64,000 nucleotides of DNA from an uncultured Bacteroidales bacterium (GCA_905233685.1 CAJOEZ010000023.1:40984-104983), one strand, 5' to 3'; counted from the first letter of the stretch, positions 27,152 to 36,594 are shown. The notes: generated by a model not told the origin, from the sequence alone. A program made the numbers and translations.

Positions 27152-28559
27152 TCCCTAATTCCTTTCTTCTATTATCCACTATTTCACGAACATAGTCATT
27201 ATTGAACCAATAACAGAATTTTTTTGCTCCTTTGCCATCAGGAGTTGGCGCAAGGTCGACAGCCTTCTGAGCTTTGGGGCGAACATGGAATTTCATCTTG
27301 TCCGAACCTTTCCACCAATACTCTTCTGAAATATGGTTCGCTAAAATGTTATCCTTAATATGATTCCAATACACTTCTGCCCACTCTAAATCTTTTTGTG
27401 GCATTGTCCAGAAGAACACATCATCCAGCAAATAGTCTTCTTTGCCAACGGTTTGCTCTTTGAATATCACAAACATAAATCGGCTGGAATAAAGCTCGTA
27501 CAAACGCGATTCAATCCACTCCTCACATTCTGCTACCTCGATGTAGTCAATATTCTCAAAAGACATTGCTTCTTTGATAATACCATTAGCCTGTACACGA
27601 ATTGTTTTCATTGTAAGCCCGGCTTTAAGAAACTCTTCCGAGCGGTTTATATTTGCACACTTCGCAGAAGCAGCAATTGCATTAGCAACCATCGCGAACT
27701 TGTTCTTTGGATTGTTCGAGATATCCACATCCTTTCGCTTTGCAATCTTTTCAAATTGCATATTTAAGAATGGTCTGAAACGACTTAACAGAACATCATC
27801 GAAAGAGTGTTTTAAGAGTGCGTTAGTGCTTACAAGCTCCGATTTTGCGCCAGTAACATTCGAGACCGCATTTTTCCCGCTTTTGATAACATACTGCAGA
27901 ACCGTACGCATATAGGCCATTTTGAGGCTAAATGCTCTACGTGGAGCATCAATCTCGGGATTATAAGGTTGCTTCATCAAACTATCGTCCCTTTGTCCCT
28001 TTCGACAAGCTCCAAGATACATCGTGTCGCCTTCGGATAGTTCGTGAGCTTTTCCTTGTTTTATCTTCTCAATGATGACTTCGTAATCATGCTTAATGAT
28101 TAATAAGTCTTTCTTTGGCAGCTTCCACAAAACGGAAAAGATGAATTTGAGGTCTAGGTTGTCGCAGTTCGACTGATGCAGATAGAAAAGCAAAAGCATC
28201 AATTGACATTTCAGATAGAAATGTGAATGCTCAAAATCGTCTTTCACTACTTCACAGTAGTTAATCATATTGCAAACAAGACGCTCTTTAATAAGAAAGT
28301 CATCCTCTTTGCTTTTCTTCAGAGGAGTACATTTCAATTCCATTCCTGCCTCCGAAAAGTCAGCGCCTGCATAGTTATTTGTTTCTAACAAGAAAAAGAT
28401 ATTCTCCACCATTTGACCGAGACTCCCCTTACCTTTTTTCGGCTCATAGTTTTCCCATACGAAGTCACGCAAGGTGTTACCCAACAAGCCTTTGCTGTAC
28501 TCAAAGATGCTCTGGGGGCTCTTAATATCATATGGTAGTGTAGTACTTGAATTTTGCAT
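27144..28559 (-). CDS. Type II restriction endonuclease, MutH/Sau3AI family
   Basis: 471 aa, the size of Sau3AI with two MutH-like halves. The first half has the catalytic pattern D...E-x-K as YAGADFSEAGMELKCTPL (about 57-74) followed by KERLVCNMINY. The second half keeps the fold (KHSF/RFRPFLNMQF...) with weaker catalytic residues, as in Sau3AI, where it is allosteric. Expected to cut at GATC. It is the first gene of the R-M operon, with a TATTTTTG box at 28584. A host regulatory gene is absent. Confidence 0.85.
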   Translation of the reverse strand: MQNSSTTLPYDIKSPQSIFEYSKGLLGNTLRDFVWENYEPKKGKGSLGQMVENIFFLLETNNYAGADFSEAGMELKCTPLKKSKEDDFLIKERLVCNMINYCEVVKDDFEHSHFYLKCQLMLLLFYLHQSNCDNLDLKFIFSVLWKLPKKDLLIIKHDYEVIIEKIKQGKAHELSEGDTMYLGACRKGQRDDSLMKQPYNPEIDAPRRAFSLKMAYMRTVLQYVIKSGKNAVSNVTGAKSELVSTNALLKHSFDDVLLSRFRPFLNMQFEKIAKRKDVDISNNPKNKFAMVANAIAASAKCANINRSEEFLKAGLTMKTIRVQANGIIKEAMSFENIDYIEVAECEEWIESRLYELYSSRFMFVIFKEQTVGKEDYLLDDVFFWTMPQKDLEWAEVYWNHIKDNILANHISEEYWWKGSDKMKFHVRPKAQKAVDLAPTPDGKGAKKFCYWFNNDYVREIVDNRRKELGNA

Positions 28560-28583
28560 CCTATTCCTTAATTATTTAAAGTA

Positions 28584-28591
28584 CAAAAATA
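28584..28591 (-). promoter_or_regulatory. -7 box of the restriction-modification operon
   Basis: TATTTTTG on the minus strand, about 25 nt before the endonuclease ATG. The -33 box is not evident. Confidence 0.5.
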
Positions 28592-28605
28592 GATATGTCG
28601 TACGT

Positions 28606-29609
28606 TCATCCCGTCACTCCTTTCTTTATTTCCCAATGTCCAGTCTTATTGCTGCCAATACGGACAATGACTCCTTCCTTTTTCAGTTCGTTGAGCCGAC
28701 GCTTGATAGTGGCTTCAGAAACACCTATCAATGCAGCATATCCGGCGTAATTCATCGAGCCATCCCGTAGAACAGCCTGATACAATCGTTGTTTTATCGG
28801 GTCAGAGAATGTGTTTATCGGGTCAGAGGCAATGCTTATCGGGTCATTGTGTTGCGATTGCTTATATTCCCCAATCTCTTTGCAGAGGTTCCGAATGTGC
28901 TCATCCATCATGAATTCACGGAACGGTTCAAACGAGTTCTGTTTCCGAGCTTCAACCAGTGCCTGAATGTATTCTGCCTTGTCTTCCTTGACAATCTTCA
29001 CTGGCACCAATCCGAACTCGTATTGCAGATGATTCATCACAAGGCGCGACATGCGTCCGTTACCATCTGCCCAAGGATGAATGGTCACCAACTGGCAATG
29101 GGCATCGAAACTCAACAGATACTTATCTATCATATTATCGGTATCCATCAACTGATGACGACGCTCATTCGTCAACTGGCAGAACTCTGTCAACTTACCT
29201 GGCACTTTCTGGAAATTCATGTAAGACTGACCACCTGTTCCAGCCGTTACACCTAACAAACGGAGGTCGCCTTTCGAAGCATCAAACGAGCCATGGGGCG
29301 TGTTATATTGCGAGCCTGTATTCTTCATCACCAATGCCGACAGCGTTTTGAGCATATCTACCGAGAAGTCAGCGTGCTTGCGAGCCAATTGCATGGAGTG
29401 CTCGTAGGCCGCTTTCAGGTCGAGGTTCATCATCTGCTCCTGAAGCGAACGTCCTTTGGCCGTAATGCCCTCGTCGAACACTCGATGGCCGTGGAATGGG
29501 TAATGAGCGAGTAGAGAGAGAACTTTTGGTAGTCTATCTGCTCCGCTATGCCCAATGAGTGGTATTCGTTGATCACTTCAAGTAACCTATCAACTTGCTC
29601 TTTTTTCAT
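28606..29609 (-). pseudogene. Fic family protein with deletion at the inhibitory helix
   Basis: The upstream frame starts at ATG 29609 (MKKEQVDRLLEVINEY) and reaches SLITHSTAIE, the class II inhibitory motif (S/T-x3-E-G). Directly after this Glu, at about 29482, the frame breaks. The downstream frame resumes at FDEGITAKGRSLQEQ and runs through HPWADGNGRMSR to a C-terminal winged helix. About 11-12 residues (GST...TQLL-type) are missing. The downstream frame alone could start at GTG 29481 and would lack the inhibitory helix. The -7 box is at 29648. Pseudogene or consensus error. Confidence 0.75.
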
Positions 29610-29647
29610 TACTCCATCATTTTTTGTTCAACACTGCCAACAGCGTG

Positions 29648-29655
29648 CAAATATA
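29648..29655 (-). promoter_or_regulatory. -7 box of the Fic gene
   Basis: TATATTTG on the minus strand, about 40 nt before ATG 29609. This supports the upstream start over the GTG at 29481. Confidence 0.5.
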
Positions 29656-29834
29656 TAAACTTTTCGGTTCTTATCTGTTATCATCGAGTAGATAATAGGC
29701 AAAAAAATTCCCGCAAGCCCTTCCATCCTCATTTATTATTAAGCACCTCCACAAAAACCCCAATAATTGGGGATAAGCCCGCTTTTTCGAAATGCGGAAT
29801 TTTGCAATCGTATTTGAAATGAAAGGATTCGATT

Positions 29835-31148
29835 ATGAAACTGAAAACGATTGCAACCTGTGCAGCATTGGGTTTGGCGTTGAGCGTCATGCCTATGCAG
29901 GCACAAAACAAGGTCAATGACTCGACGAAGTTTTTCTCCTTGTCAAGGCTTACCGTGGGCGGCTACGGTGAGGCCGTTTATACCCGTAACTTCTACAGCG
30001 ACAACATGTTCCGATACTCGCACGCCGAGCGTTACAAGGACGCCAAAGGCCACGGCCGCATCGACCTGCCTCATGTGGTCATCAGCCTCGGCTACGACTT
30101 CGGCAAGGGCTGGAGCATGGGCAGCGAAATCGAGTTTGAACACGGCGGCAACGAAGTGGCCGTGGAAATCGAGGCCGAGGAAACCGGCGAGTTCGAGCAT
30201 GAAATCGAGCGCGGCGGCGAGGTGGCCTTGGAGCAATTCTGGATTCAGAAGTCGTTCGGGAAAGGCTTCAACATCCGCGCAGGCCACATCATCGTGCCTG
30301 TCGGGCAGACCAACAACGCCCACCTGCCCACCGACTTCTTCACCTGCTACCGTCCCGAGGGCGAATTCACCATCCTGCCCTGCACTTGGCATGAAACGGG
30401 CATCAGCTTTTGGGGAAAAGTGGGCAAATGGCGCTACGAGGCCATGGTCATCCCCTCCTTGAACTCCGACATGTTCAACAACGCCAACTGGGTGAAGAAC
30501 GGCTCGGCTTCGGGCTATGAGTTCCGCGTGGCCAACAAATTGGCGGGCGCGGCGCGCATCGACAACTACAGCATCAAGAACTTCCACTGGGGCGTGAGTG
30601 GCTTCATCGGCAACACCTTTAATAATGACGTCGTCACCAACGAGTTCAGCGAGACGAGCCAATACAAAGATGTGAAAGGCACCGTCATCATCGGCACAGC
30701 TGAGTTCGACTACAAGGGTCACGGCCTCGTGGTGCGCGGCAATTTCGACTATGGTCACCTCAGCGACGCCAACCTCATCTCGGCCTGGAACAAGAGCCAG
30801 AATCACCAAAGCTTCTCGCCCTATCCGCGCTCCTTGGTCGGAGAGGCCGCCATCGCCTGCGGCGGCGAGATTGCCTATGACATCATGCACCCGATGAAAC
30901 TCAAAGGCAACCAAAAACTCTACCTCTTTGGCCGCTACGACTATTACGACAGCTACATCCCCACCGCCAACGCCCTCACCGACTACCAATGGACCGACCG
31001 CCATGTGATGACCCTCGGCGTGAACTATTATCCTATCAAACAAGTAGTTATCAAGGCACAATACGCCAAACGCTTCCTGAAGGAGCAATACAACGACGAG
31101 CCTTCGTTCTCGTTGGGCGTAGCGTATAGCGGATTTTTCACGAAATAA
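29835..31148 (+). CDS. Outer-membrane porin of an iron-type cluster
   Basis: 437 aa with signal peptide MKLKTIATCAALGLALSVMPMQAQ. The mature part is a 16-18-strand-like barrel (SLGYDFGKGWSMGSEIEFEHGG, FNIRAGHIIVPVGQTN, ending GVAYSGFFTK), similar to phosphate-/OprO-type porin-like proteins of Bacteroidetes. An acidic stretch of Glu residues (about 95-118) could bind cations. It is the first gene before imelysin and the di-heme cytochrome in the same direction, so a role in metal/haem passage is inferred. Confidence 0.75.
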   Translation: MKLKTIATCAALGLALSVMPMQAQNKVNDSTKFFSLSRLTVGGYGEAVYTRNFYSDNMFRYSHAERYKDAKGHGRIDLPHVVISLGYDFGKGWSMGSEIEFEHGGNEVAVEIEAEETGEFEHEIERGGEVALEQFWIQKSFGKGFNIRAGHIIVPVGQTNNAHLPTDFFTCYRPEGEFTILPCTWHETGISFWGKVGKWRYEAMVIPSLNSDMFNNANWVKNGSASGYEFRVANKLAGAARIDNYSIKNFHWGVSGFIGNTFNNDVVTNEFSETSQYKDVKGTVIIGTAEFDYKGHGLVVRGNFDYGHLSDANLISAWNKSQNHQSFSPYPRSLVGEAAIACGGEIAYDIMHPMKLKGNQKLYLFGRYDYYDSYIPTANALTDYQWTDRHVMTLGVNYYPIKQVVIKAQYAKRFLKEQYNDEPSFSLGVAYSGFFTK

Positions 31149-31158
31149 TACAGTACGG

Positions 31159-31214
31159 CCCTTCGACAAGCTCAGGGACCTGCAAAAGCTAAGGTCGTTG
31201 AGCCTGTCGAAATG
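31159..31214. repeat. Inverted pair of CTTCGACAAGCTCAG repeats
   Basis: CCTTCGACAAGCTCAGGGACC (about 31160-31180) and, 11 nt on, GGTCGTTGAGCCTGTCGAA (31193-31211) are reverse complements with few mismatches and would form a strong hairpin. It lies between the porin and imelysin genes and could attenuate or stabilise the operon mRNA. A single copy sits at 864-884. Confidence 0.7.
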
Positions 31215-31283
31215 CTACGCATTCAACGTAGTTAAACGCCGACCAAAACATAAAAGCAAACATAACATCAAAATCAAAATAAA

Positions 31284-32456
31284 ATGAAGAAAGTATTCAA
31301 AAACGCAATGCTGATCGCAGCATCAGCCCTGCTCGCAGTGAACTTCAGCTCCTGCAAAAAAGACCCTCAAAACAACACTGAAGAAGCCAACAAGGCCACC
31401 AAAGAGGCCATCGTGAAGCAGTACCTCAACCACACGGTGTATCCGACTTACGCCAGCTTGGCGGAAAAGTCAGACCTGCTCGTCACCAACCTTGAAACGC
31501 TGAAAGGCAGCATGACCCAACCCAATGTAGACGCCGCCTGCGCCACCTTCCTCGAAGCCCGCCACTGGTGGGAGATGAGCGAGGCCTTCCTCTTTGGTGC
31601 CGCCTCCGACTTCGGCATCGACCCGCACATCGACTCGTGGCCCTTGGACGAGGACGCCTTCAACAACCTGATGGCCAGTCCTAACATGATTGCCCAACTC
31701 GCCAACGACGAAGACGGCTCCGTGGCAGGCGAACAGCTCGGCAACGCCCTGCTCGGCTTCCACGGCATCGAGTACATCCTCTTCCGCGAAGGTCAGCCCC
31801 GCAACGTGGCCGACATCAACGACGACATGATGATTTACATTGTGGCCGTCAGCCGCGACCTGCGCAACCGCTGCTTCCAACTTGAAGTGAGCTGGAACGC
31901 CGACGCCCCGCAAGCCCACAAGGCCTTGATGGAGGAACTGGAACTCAACACTACCGTGAATGGCGGCGGCAACACCTACGGCCAGAATATGCTTCAAAGC
32001 GGACAGGCTGGCAGCACTTACGCCACCTTCACCAACGCCCTTGAAGCCATCGCCGACGGCTGCATCGACATCGCCGACGAGGTGGGTACTTCGAAGATCG
32101 GCAAGCCCCACACGGGCGAGGACGTGACCTATGTGGAGTCGCCCTACAGCCAGAAGTCTATCATCGACTTTTACGACAACATGACCAGTGTGAAGAACGC
32201 CTATATGGGTGGCATGGAAGGCCAGCGCGACGAGGCCCTCTCGCTGCACACCTACATCAAGGACAACAATCCTGACCTTGACACCAAGGCCCTAAATGCC
32301 ATTGAGAACGCCCTAACGAAAATCAGCAATATGAAGGCGCCGTTCGTCCTGTATTATGCCGATGCTTCCGCCGGCGAAGCCATGGAAGCCTGCCAAAACC
32401 TCTCCGATGTGATGGCCGAAGTGAAGGCCGAGTTCGCAAAAATCGACAGAAAGTAA
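31284..32456 (+). CDS. Imelysin family lipoprotein
   Basis: 390 aa. Lipoprotein signal with Cys at about residue 24 (VNFSSC). The body is a helical imelysin/peptidase M75 domain with the characteristic GFHGIEYILF (H-x-x-E) and the preceding DPHIDSWPLDE. Imelysin-like proteins are iron-regulated surface or periplasmic iron-binding proteins; the old protease name is not well supported. It lies between the porin and the di-heme cytochrome, 18 nt before the latter, a known cluster arrangement in Bacteroidetes. Confidence 0.9.
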   Translation: MKKVFKNAMLIAASALLAVNFSSCKKDPQNNTEEANKATKEAIVKQYLNHTVYPTYASLAEKSDLLVTNLETLKGSMTQPNVDAACATFLEARHWWEMSEAFLFGAASDFGIDPHIDSWPLDEDAFNNLMASPNMIAQLANDEDGSVAGEQLGNALLGFHGIEYILFREGQPRNVADINDDMMIYIVAVSRDLRNRCFQLEVSWNADAPQAHKALMEELELNTTVNGGGNTYGQNMLQSGQAGSTYATFTNALEAIADGCIDIADEVGTSKIGKPHTGEDVTYVESPYSQKSIIDFYDNMTSVKNAYMGGMEGQRDEALSLHTYIKDNNPDLDTKALNAIENALTKISNMKAPFVLYYADASAGEAMEACQNLSDVMAEVKAEFAKIDRK

Positions 32457-32474
32457 CCCCAAAACGTAAACACC

Positions 32475-34070
32475 ATGAATACGCACAAACACTTGTCAAT
32501 CATCGCCCTTGCAGGCCTCTTGGCTTTGGCTTCCTGCAAGCCTAACGCCCCCATCCCGACCGTCATCAGCGAGGACACCTACGCTGGCGGCGAATTAGGC
32601 ACCACCTTCAACCGCTCGCAGTCGGCCTACCAAGACCCCTCGCCCGCAGTCGAGCAGGCCGGCTTGACCACCGCGTTTAGGTACGGCGAGGCTTTCTTCG
32701 AGCGCACCTACACACAAAACAACGAGCCTTTCAAGGGCCTCGGACCGCTTTACATCCGTAGCAGCTGCATCGCCTGCCATCCAGGCTATGGCCACGGAAT
32801 GCGCATGAACCGTTACCGCGCCGACGATTGGGGCAACGGCTACCTGCTCGTCTTCACCGACCGCAACGACACCTACCTGAGCAGTTACACGGGAATGCCC
32901 CAAACCAAGGCCGTCGCACCCTTTAAGGCACCCTTGGACGAAACCAAAATCCAGATCAACTGGCTCAGTTACACCGACGAATGGGGCAACCAATTCCCTG
33001 ACGGTGAACGCTATAGCCTCACCTATCCCGAGGTTTACATCCCTGAAGATGCCTTCTACGTCCCGCTCGAAGTGGGCGGCAACCCGATTTCCTACGGCGA
33101 CTTCGTCTGCCGCTTAGAATCGACCATCGGCATCTACGGCACGGGCCTTATCGATGCCATCCCCGACGACTCGCTGAAGGCGCAATACCAAAAGGAATAC
33201 AACGACGGCTACATGCAAAACGGTATCAATCCCGCCATGTGGGCCGGCGGCGACTGGGCACCGACGGGCTTGTATGGCAACACGACGCACCCCAAGAAAT
33301 ACACCTACGCTTTGACTCGCGGCCCCTTGCAGGATGCCCCGGGTGCCAACGCTATCTGGAACATCACCAACGTGACGCACCGCACCAAAATGGGCCACTA
33401 CATGACCGCTGCCTATGCACAAAAGGCTTCCCAAGACCCCGATGTGCAGGCCGAGTTCTACAACTATTTCCCGCAGTACAACCTCACGGGCGATGTGGAA
33501 ACCGACATCTACAACTACCTGATGATGAACGACCAAATCCCCGCCGAGCTGAAAGTGCCTGAGATGAAGGACGAGGACTATGTTGATTTCATGGTGTGGC
33601 ACCGTGGCTTGGCCGTTCCCGCCGCCCGCAACTTGGACGATCCCGACGTGCAACGCGGCAAGGAACTCTTCAACAGCATGGGCTGTGCCTATTGCCACCG
33701 TCCCTCTTGGCAGACCGGTGACGACATGTTCACTGACCCGGCTGGCTTCTTCTCCGACGGCGACCCGCGTCTGCCGCGCTATCCTAACCAGAAGATTTGG
33801 CCTTACAGCGACTACATCCAGCACAAACTCCACATGGAGAACGACATCCGCACAGGCTGGTGCCGCACCACCCCGCTCTGGGGCCGTGGCCTGTCGGCGG
33901 TATGCACGGGTCGCAGCGAGCGTCTGCACGACTGCCGCGCCCAGACCGTCATCGAGGCCATTATGTGGCATGGCAACGCCCAAAGCGACGCCCGCCGCAC
34001 GGTGGAGAAGTTCCGCGAGCTACCCAAAGAAGACCGCGATGCGGTTGTTAAGTTTATTGATGCGATTTGA
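32475..34070 (+). CDS. Di-heme oxidoreductase (thiol oxidoreductase family) lipoprotein
   Basis: 531 aa. Lipoprotein signal with C21 (LALASC). Two haem-binding CxxCH sites: CIACH at residues 98-102 and CAYCH near 404. The body carries the DUF1111 / 'thiol oxidoreductase' pattern (GLGPLYIRSSCIACH, KMGHYMTAAY, AIMWHGNAQSDARRTVEKF). It is periplasmic and needs c-type cytochrome assembly, for which a CcsBA-type protein is at 43432. It is the last gene of the porin-imelysin cluster, ahead of a terminator. Confidence 0.88.
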   Translation: MNTHKHLSIIALAGLLALASCKPNAPIPTVISEDTYAGGELGTTFNRSQSAYQDPSPAVEQAGLTTAFRYGEAFFERTYTQNNEPFKGLGPLYIRSSCIACHPGYGHGMRMNRYRADDWGNGYLLVFTDRNDTYLSSYTGMPQTKAVAPFKAPLDETKIQINWLSYTDEWGNQFPDGERYSLTYPEVYIPEDAFYVPLEVGGNPISYGDFVCRLESTIGIYGTGLIDAIPDDSLKAQYQKEYNDGYMQNGINPAMWAGGDWAPTGLYGNTTHPKKYTYALTRGPLQDAPGANAIWNITNVTHRTKMGHYMTAAYAQKASQDPDVQAEFYNYFPQYNLTGDVETDIYNYLMMNDQIPAELKVPEMKDEDYVDFMVWHRGLAVPAARNLDDPDVQRGKELFNSMGCAYCHRPSWQTGDDMFTDPAGFFSDGDPRLPRYPNQKIWPYSDYIQHKLHMENDIRTGWCRTTPLWGRGLSAVCTGRSERLHDCRAQTVIEAIMWHGNAQSDARRTVEKFRELPKEDRDAVVKFIDAI

Positions 34071-34092
34071 TCTTTATTTCCCAATGATTTTT

Positions 34093-34126
34093 CAGAGGCG
34101 TGCCGTATGGTGCACCTCTGTTTTTT
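34093..34126 (+). terminator. Terminator of the porin-imelysin-cytochrome cluster
   Basis: CAGAGG...TGC paired with GCACCTCTG with a 2-nt bulge, followed by six T. It lies 23 nt past the di-heme gene stop. Confidence 0.75.
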
Positions 34127-34178
34127 GCTTATGCGCGGATTCTTCGGCAATTGATTTATCGTTTTGGGAATAATATGT

Positions 34179-34186
34179 ATCTTTGC
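34179..34186 (+). promoter_or_regulatory. -7 box of the toxin-antitoxin operon
   Basis: TATCTTTG, an exact consensus match, 27 nt before the antitoxin ATG. The -33 element (TTTG at 34164) is closer than usual. Confidence 0.6.
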
Positions 34187-34213
34187 AGCCATAAACGACA
34201 AAACGAAAAGACT

Positions 34214-34447
34214 ATGACACAACTGACAGTAAATATAGAGGATGTTTCGATGCTTGAACAAATCAAGCAGGCTATCAGCATGTTACGCGGTGTGGTATCG
34301 GTGAAAGAGAAAAAGACCAAGCCCAAGGAGTACGACATCACCAAGACCGCCGGTTTCCGCGAGGCGATGGACGACATTGAGCATGGTAGGGTGACGACCT
34401 ACGACTCCGTGGATGATTTGTTCAAAGAATTAGGCATCAGTATATGA
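34214..34447 (+). CDS. RelB/DinJ-like antitoxin, 77 aa
   Basis: A small protein: an N-terminal beta strand plus helix (MTQLTVNIEDVSMLEQIKQAISMLRGV), a Lys-rich linker and a C-terminal segment (GFREAMDDIEHGRVTTYDSVDDLFKELGI) typical of the antitoxin part that wraps the toxin. Start at ATG 34214, because the longer frame upstream overlaps the promoter. It overlaps the toxin gene by 4 nt (ATGA), as in type II toxin-antitoxin operons, and probably represses its own promoter. Confidence 0.82.
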   Translation: MTQLTVNIEDVSMLEQIKQAISMLRGVVSVKEKKTKPKEYDITKTAGFREAMDDIEHGRVTTYDSVDDLFKELGISI

Positions 34448-34719
34448 AGTACAAAGTTATAACCCCAAAGCGTTTCAAAAAGGACTTGGTTCTCTGTCAG
34501 AAACGAGGTCTGAACATGCGGCTCATACATGATGCTATTGCCATACTTCAAGAAAGAGGCTCGCTCCCCCGAGAGTACCGTCCACACAAACTCGTGAACC
34601 AAAAGCGGGAAATCTGGGAGTGCCACATCCAACCCGACTGGCTTATGACATGGGAGCAAAACGACACCCAACTGACACTCCTGTTTCTGCAAACTGGCAC
34701 TCATTCCGATTTGTTTTAA
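34444..34719 (+). CDS. YafQ/RelE family toxin
   Basis: 91 aa, full length. The YafQ family blocks are clear: TPKRFKKDL at the start, LPREYRPHKL, WECHIQPDWLMTWE and the C-terminal TGTHSDLF with the catalytic His. It would cut mRNA on the ribosome. It is the second gene of the pair with the antitoxin. A weak hairpin (GGCGG...CCGCC at 34766-34788 with a following T run) may terminate transcription. Confidence 0.9.
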   Translation: MKYKVITPKRFKKDLVLCQKRGLNMRLIHDAIAILQERGSLPREYRPHKLVNQKREIWECHIQPDWLMTWEQNDTQLTLLFLQTGTHSDLF

Positions 34720-34827
34720 CATAAACAAGATGACGGGATTGTTTATTCAACAATAACCATTTTATGGCGGTTTCAATTCGGAGCCGCCGACTTCGTTTTT
34801 TTGTGAAACTTTTTCCACTTTGCTTGA

Positions 34828-34855
34828 TTTTGGCAGAGTAAGGATGTTGTTTTGC
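34828..34855 (+). promoter_or_regulatory. Promoter with GGCAGAGT-N7-TTGTTTTGC motif (first copy)
   Basis: TTTTGGCAGAGT (34828-34839), 7 nt, TTGTTTTGC (34847-34855). The same arrangement with identical 7-nt spacing occurs at 39903-39926 before the AAA gene. It probably combines -33 (TTTGG) and a weak -7 box with a regulator site. Confidence 0.5.
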
Positions 34856-34878
34856 ACCGAAATCAAAACAACACCGCT

Positions 34879-35496
34879 ATGGACAAAAAGAAATCACATT
34901 ACCTCGTGCATGGACTGTTCTGGAAAGAACAAATGCACAACGCGAACTATCACGAAGCGAAGAAAGTCAATCTTTGCCGCATCAACAAAACCTTCGAGGA
35001 TGCCGACCTCAACAAGGCACGAAAGGAAGCCTTTGCCTATTATCAAAGCCTGATTGATGTACTTTATGAAACCCTCGACGACTGTTACACTACAGACCGC
35101 CAGGCACGAATTGACCTTCAAACCTACTTTCATGCAGGCTGTAGCAAATCTACGGCCCGCATCGGAAAGATGGCCTTTGACGACAACCTATTCAACGAAA
35201 TCGCCGTCTATTGGGTGAACGGGACAGAGAAAAGGCTGATTCATGGCATTTGGTACAGGCCGAAAGAAGAGCAACATCAGCTTGACGAGCAGCTTGCCTT
35301 GATGGGTGGCAATCTCATCAAAGAACACGCCTACTATGAACGCCATCATCTTCCCATTGAGGACGAAACACTCTGCGACATGACCGACTTCAACCTCGGC
35401 TTCCAATTTGTCTTGCCCACTCCTTTTGATTGGGATGGCTTTGTTGAGGATAATATAGCCAAAGAGACACAAGCAATGTATCAGTGCTTTCAATAA
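34879..35496 (+). CDS. Hypothetical protein, 205 aa (island gene 1)
   Basis: Start at ATG 34879 (MDKKKSHYLVHGLFWKEQ); 9 more residues upstream would overlap the -7 region. It is soluble, with no signal or membrane segment, and mixed alpha/beta. Notable features are HEAKKVNLCRINKTFEDADLNKARKEAFAYYQSLIDVLYE (helical) and a Trp/Tyr-rich second half (WYRPKEEQHQLDE, NLGFQFVLPTPFDWDGF). I do not recognise a family. It is the first gene of the plus-strand island, 27 nt before the next gene, and shares its promoter motif with the AAA gene. Confidence 0.6.
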   Translation: MDKKKSHYLVHGLFWKEQMHNANYHEAKKVNLCRINKTFEDADLNKARKEAFAYYQSLIDVLYETLDDCYTTDRQARIDLQTYFHAGCSKSTARIGKMAFDDNLFNEIAVYWVNGTEKRLIHGIWYRPKEEQHQLDEQLALMGGNLIKEHAYYERHHLPIEDETLCDMTDFNLGFQFVLPTPFDWDGFVEDNIAKETQAMYQCFQ

Positions 35497-35523
35497 TTCT
35501 AACAATCATTAAAAACTACAGAA

Positions 35524-36594
35524 ATGGAACAGAGAAACAGAAAACAAAAGACATTGGACAGATGGGAAATCCACTACGGGACTTTTACTATGCCTCCTGA
35601 GTTTTGGACACAATACCCACATGTTCCGCAGCAAGTCGTCATTGTTGACGACCGCACTCACACGCATCAGCTTTGTGCAACCAAATTCAACCGGGTCTTA
35701 GGATTGAGCAAGCTTTATGACCGTTATGAACTGAGACCGGGAGACACTATCAAGTACACGCTTGATATTGACAACACAGCCTTGCACCTCACTTGCCCAC
35801 GGAAACCACTATTATGGTTGAGGAGAAAGAAAGCAATCGCTTGTCTTCTTTTTGTTCTCACTTTCATCTTTTTCGGTTGCGGTGGAAACAAACGTCCTAC
35901 CATGTCACCACAGACTACAGAAATCACAGGTGACCTGAGCGGATATTTCGAGGTGGTCGAGAAAGAAATCATTGCCACAGAAGGAAGGTGGTCGCTTTGG
36001 AATGTGGAGTTGAAGCGTACTGACATGCCTTTCCCATGGGATGAAGGTATGACAGTGGCAAAATTCAACGACACTTACACTGACGGTAGAGCCTACTGTA
36101 AAGTTGGATTCGGGTTGGAGACCTTTGACAAGGATGGCAACTTGGTAGACAAACGCTCAGCGACAGCCACGGGGCTTCTGGGGCCATACAGCAGTAATGA
36201 CATACTCGACCTTATGAAACTCCAACCAGGCGAAATTGGTATCATCCGTTGGGACACTAACCCATACGAAGATAAAGCTAAAGACAAGCTTACTTTCAAA
36301 ATCACCTCTGCTTGCGAAATCATAGAAGGCAGAGGGCAAGTAACTGCCACAAACGATTGGGACAAAGTGCTCGATGCTTACGAAAACTATGTTGACAGAT
36401 ACATCGCTTGTTTGAAGAGGATTGCTGGTGGCGATATGGATGCAATGTCGCAATATGCAAAGCTGTTGGAGAAAGCAGAGGAATTGGGTGAACAGCTGGA
36501 AAACGCTTCGGGCAGCATGACGACAATGCAAGTGAACAGATACACGAGGATTAACAAGAAAATGCTGGAAGCAGCAGCAAACGGGTTTAACTGA
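35524..36594 (+). CDS. Hypothetical protein with internal lipoprotein-like membrane segment (island gene 2)
   Basis: 356 aa. Residues 1-95 form a cytoplasmic-looking domain (WEIHYGTFTMPPEFW, ATKFNRVLGLSKLYDRYELRPGDTIKYTL). Then comes RRKKAIACLLFVLTFIFFGCGGN (99-121), which looks exactly like a lipoprotein signal with Cys at about 119 but sits in the middle. The last 240 residues are extracytoplasmic in style, ending in a helical part. It looks like a cytoplasmic domain fused in front of a former lipoprotein, or an anchored type II membrane protein. It is 1 nt from the next gene. Confidence 0.6.
   Translation: MEQRNRKQKTLDRWEIHYGTFTMPPEFWTQYPHVPQQVVIVDDRTHTHQLCATKFNRVLGLSKLYDRYELRPGDTIKYTLDIDNTALHLTCPRKPLLWLRRKKAIACLLFVLTFIFFGCGGNKRPTMSPQTTEITGDLSGYFEVVEKEIIATEGRWSLWNVELKRTDMPFPWDEGMTVAKFNDTYTDGRAYCKVGFGLETFDKDGNLVDKRSATATGLLGPYSSNDILDLMKLQPGEIGIIRWDTNPYEDKAKDKLTFKITSACEIIEGRGQVTATNDWDKVLDAYENYVDRYIACLKRIAGGDMDAMSQYAKLLEKAEELGEQLENASGSMTTMQVNRYTRINKKMLEAAANGFN

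Noticed and set aside
29481..29481. GTG at 29481 as the true start of the Fic protein
   Set aside because: A good -7 box and a matching N-terminal Fic segment with the inhibitory motif lie further upstream (ATG 29609), so the GTG is a product of the frame break.
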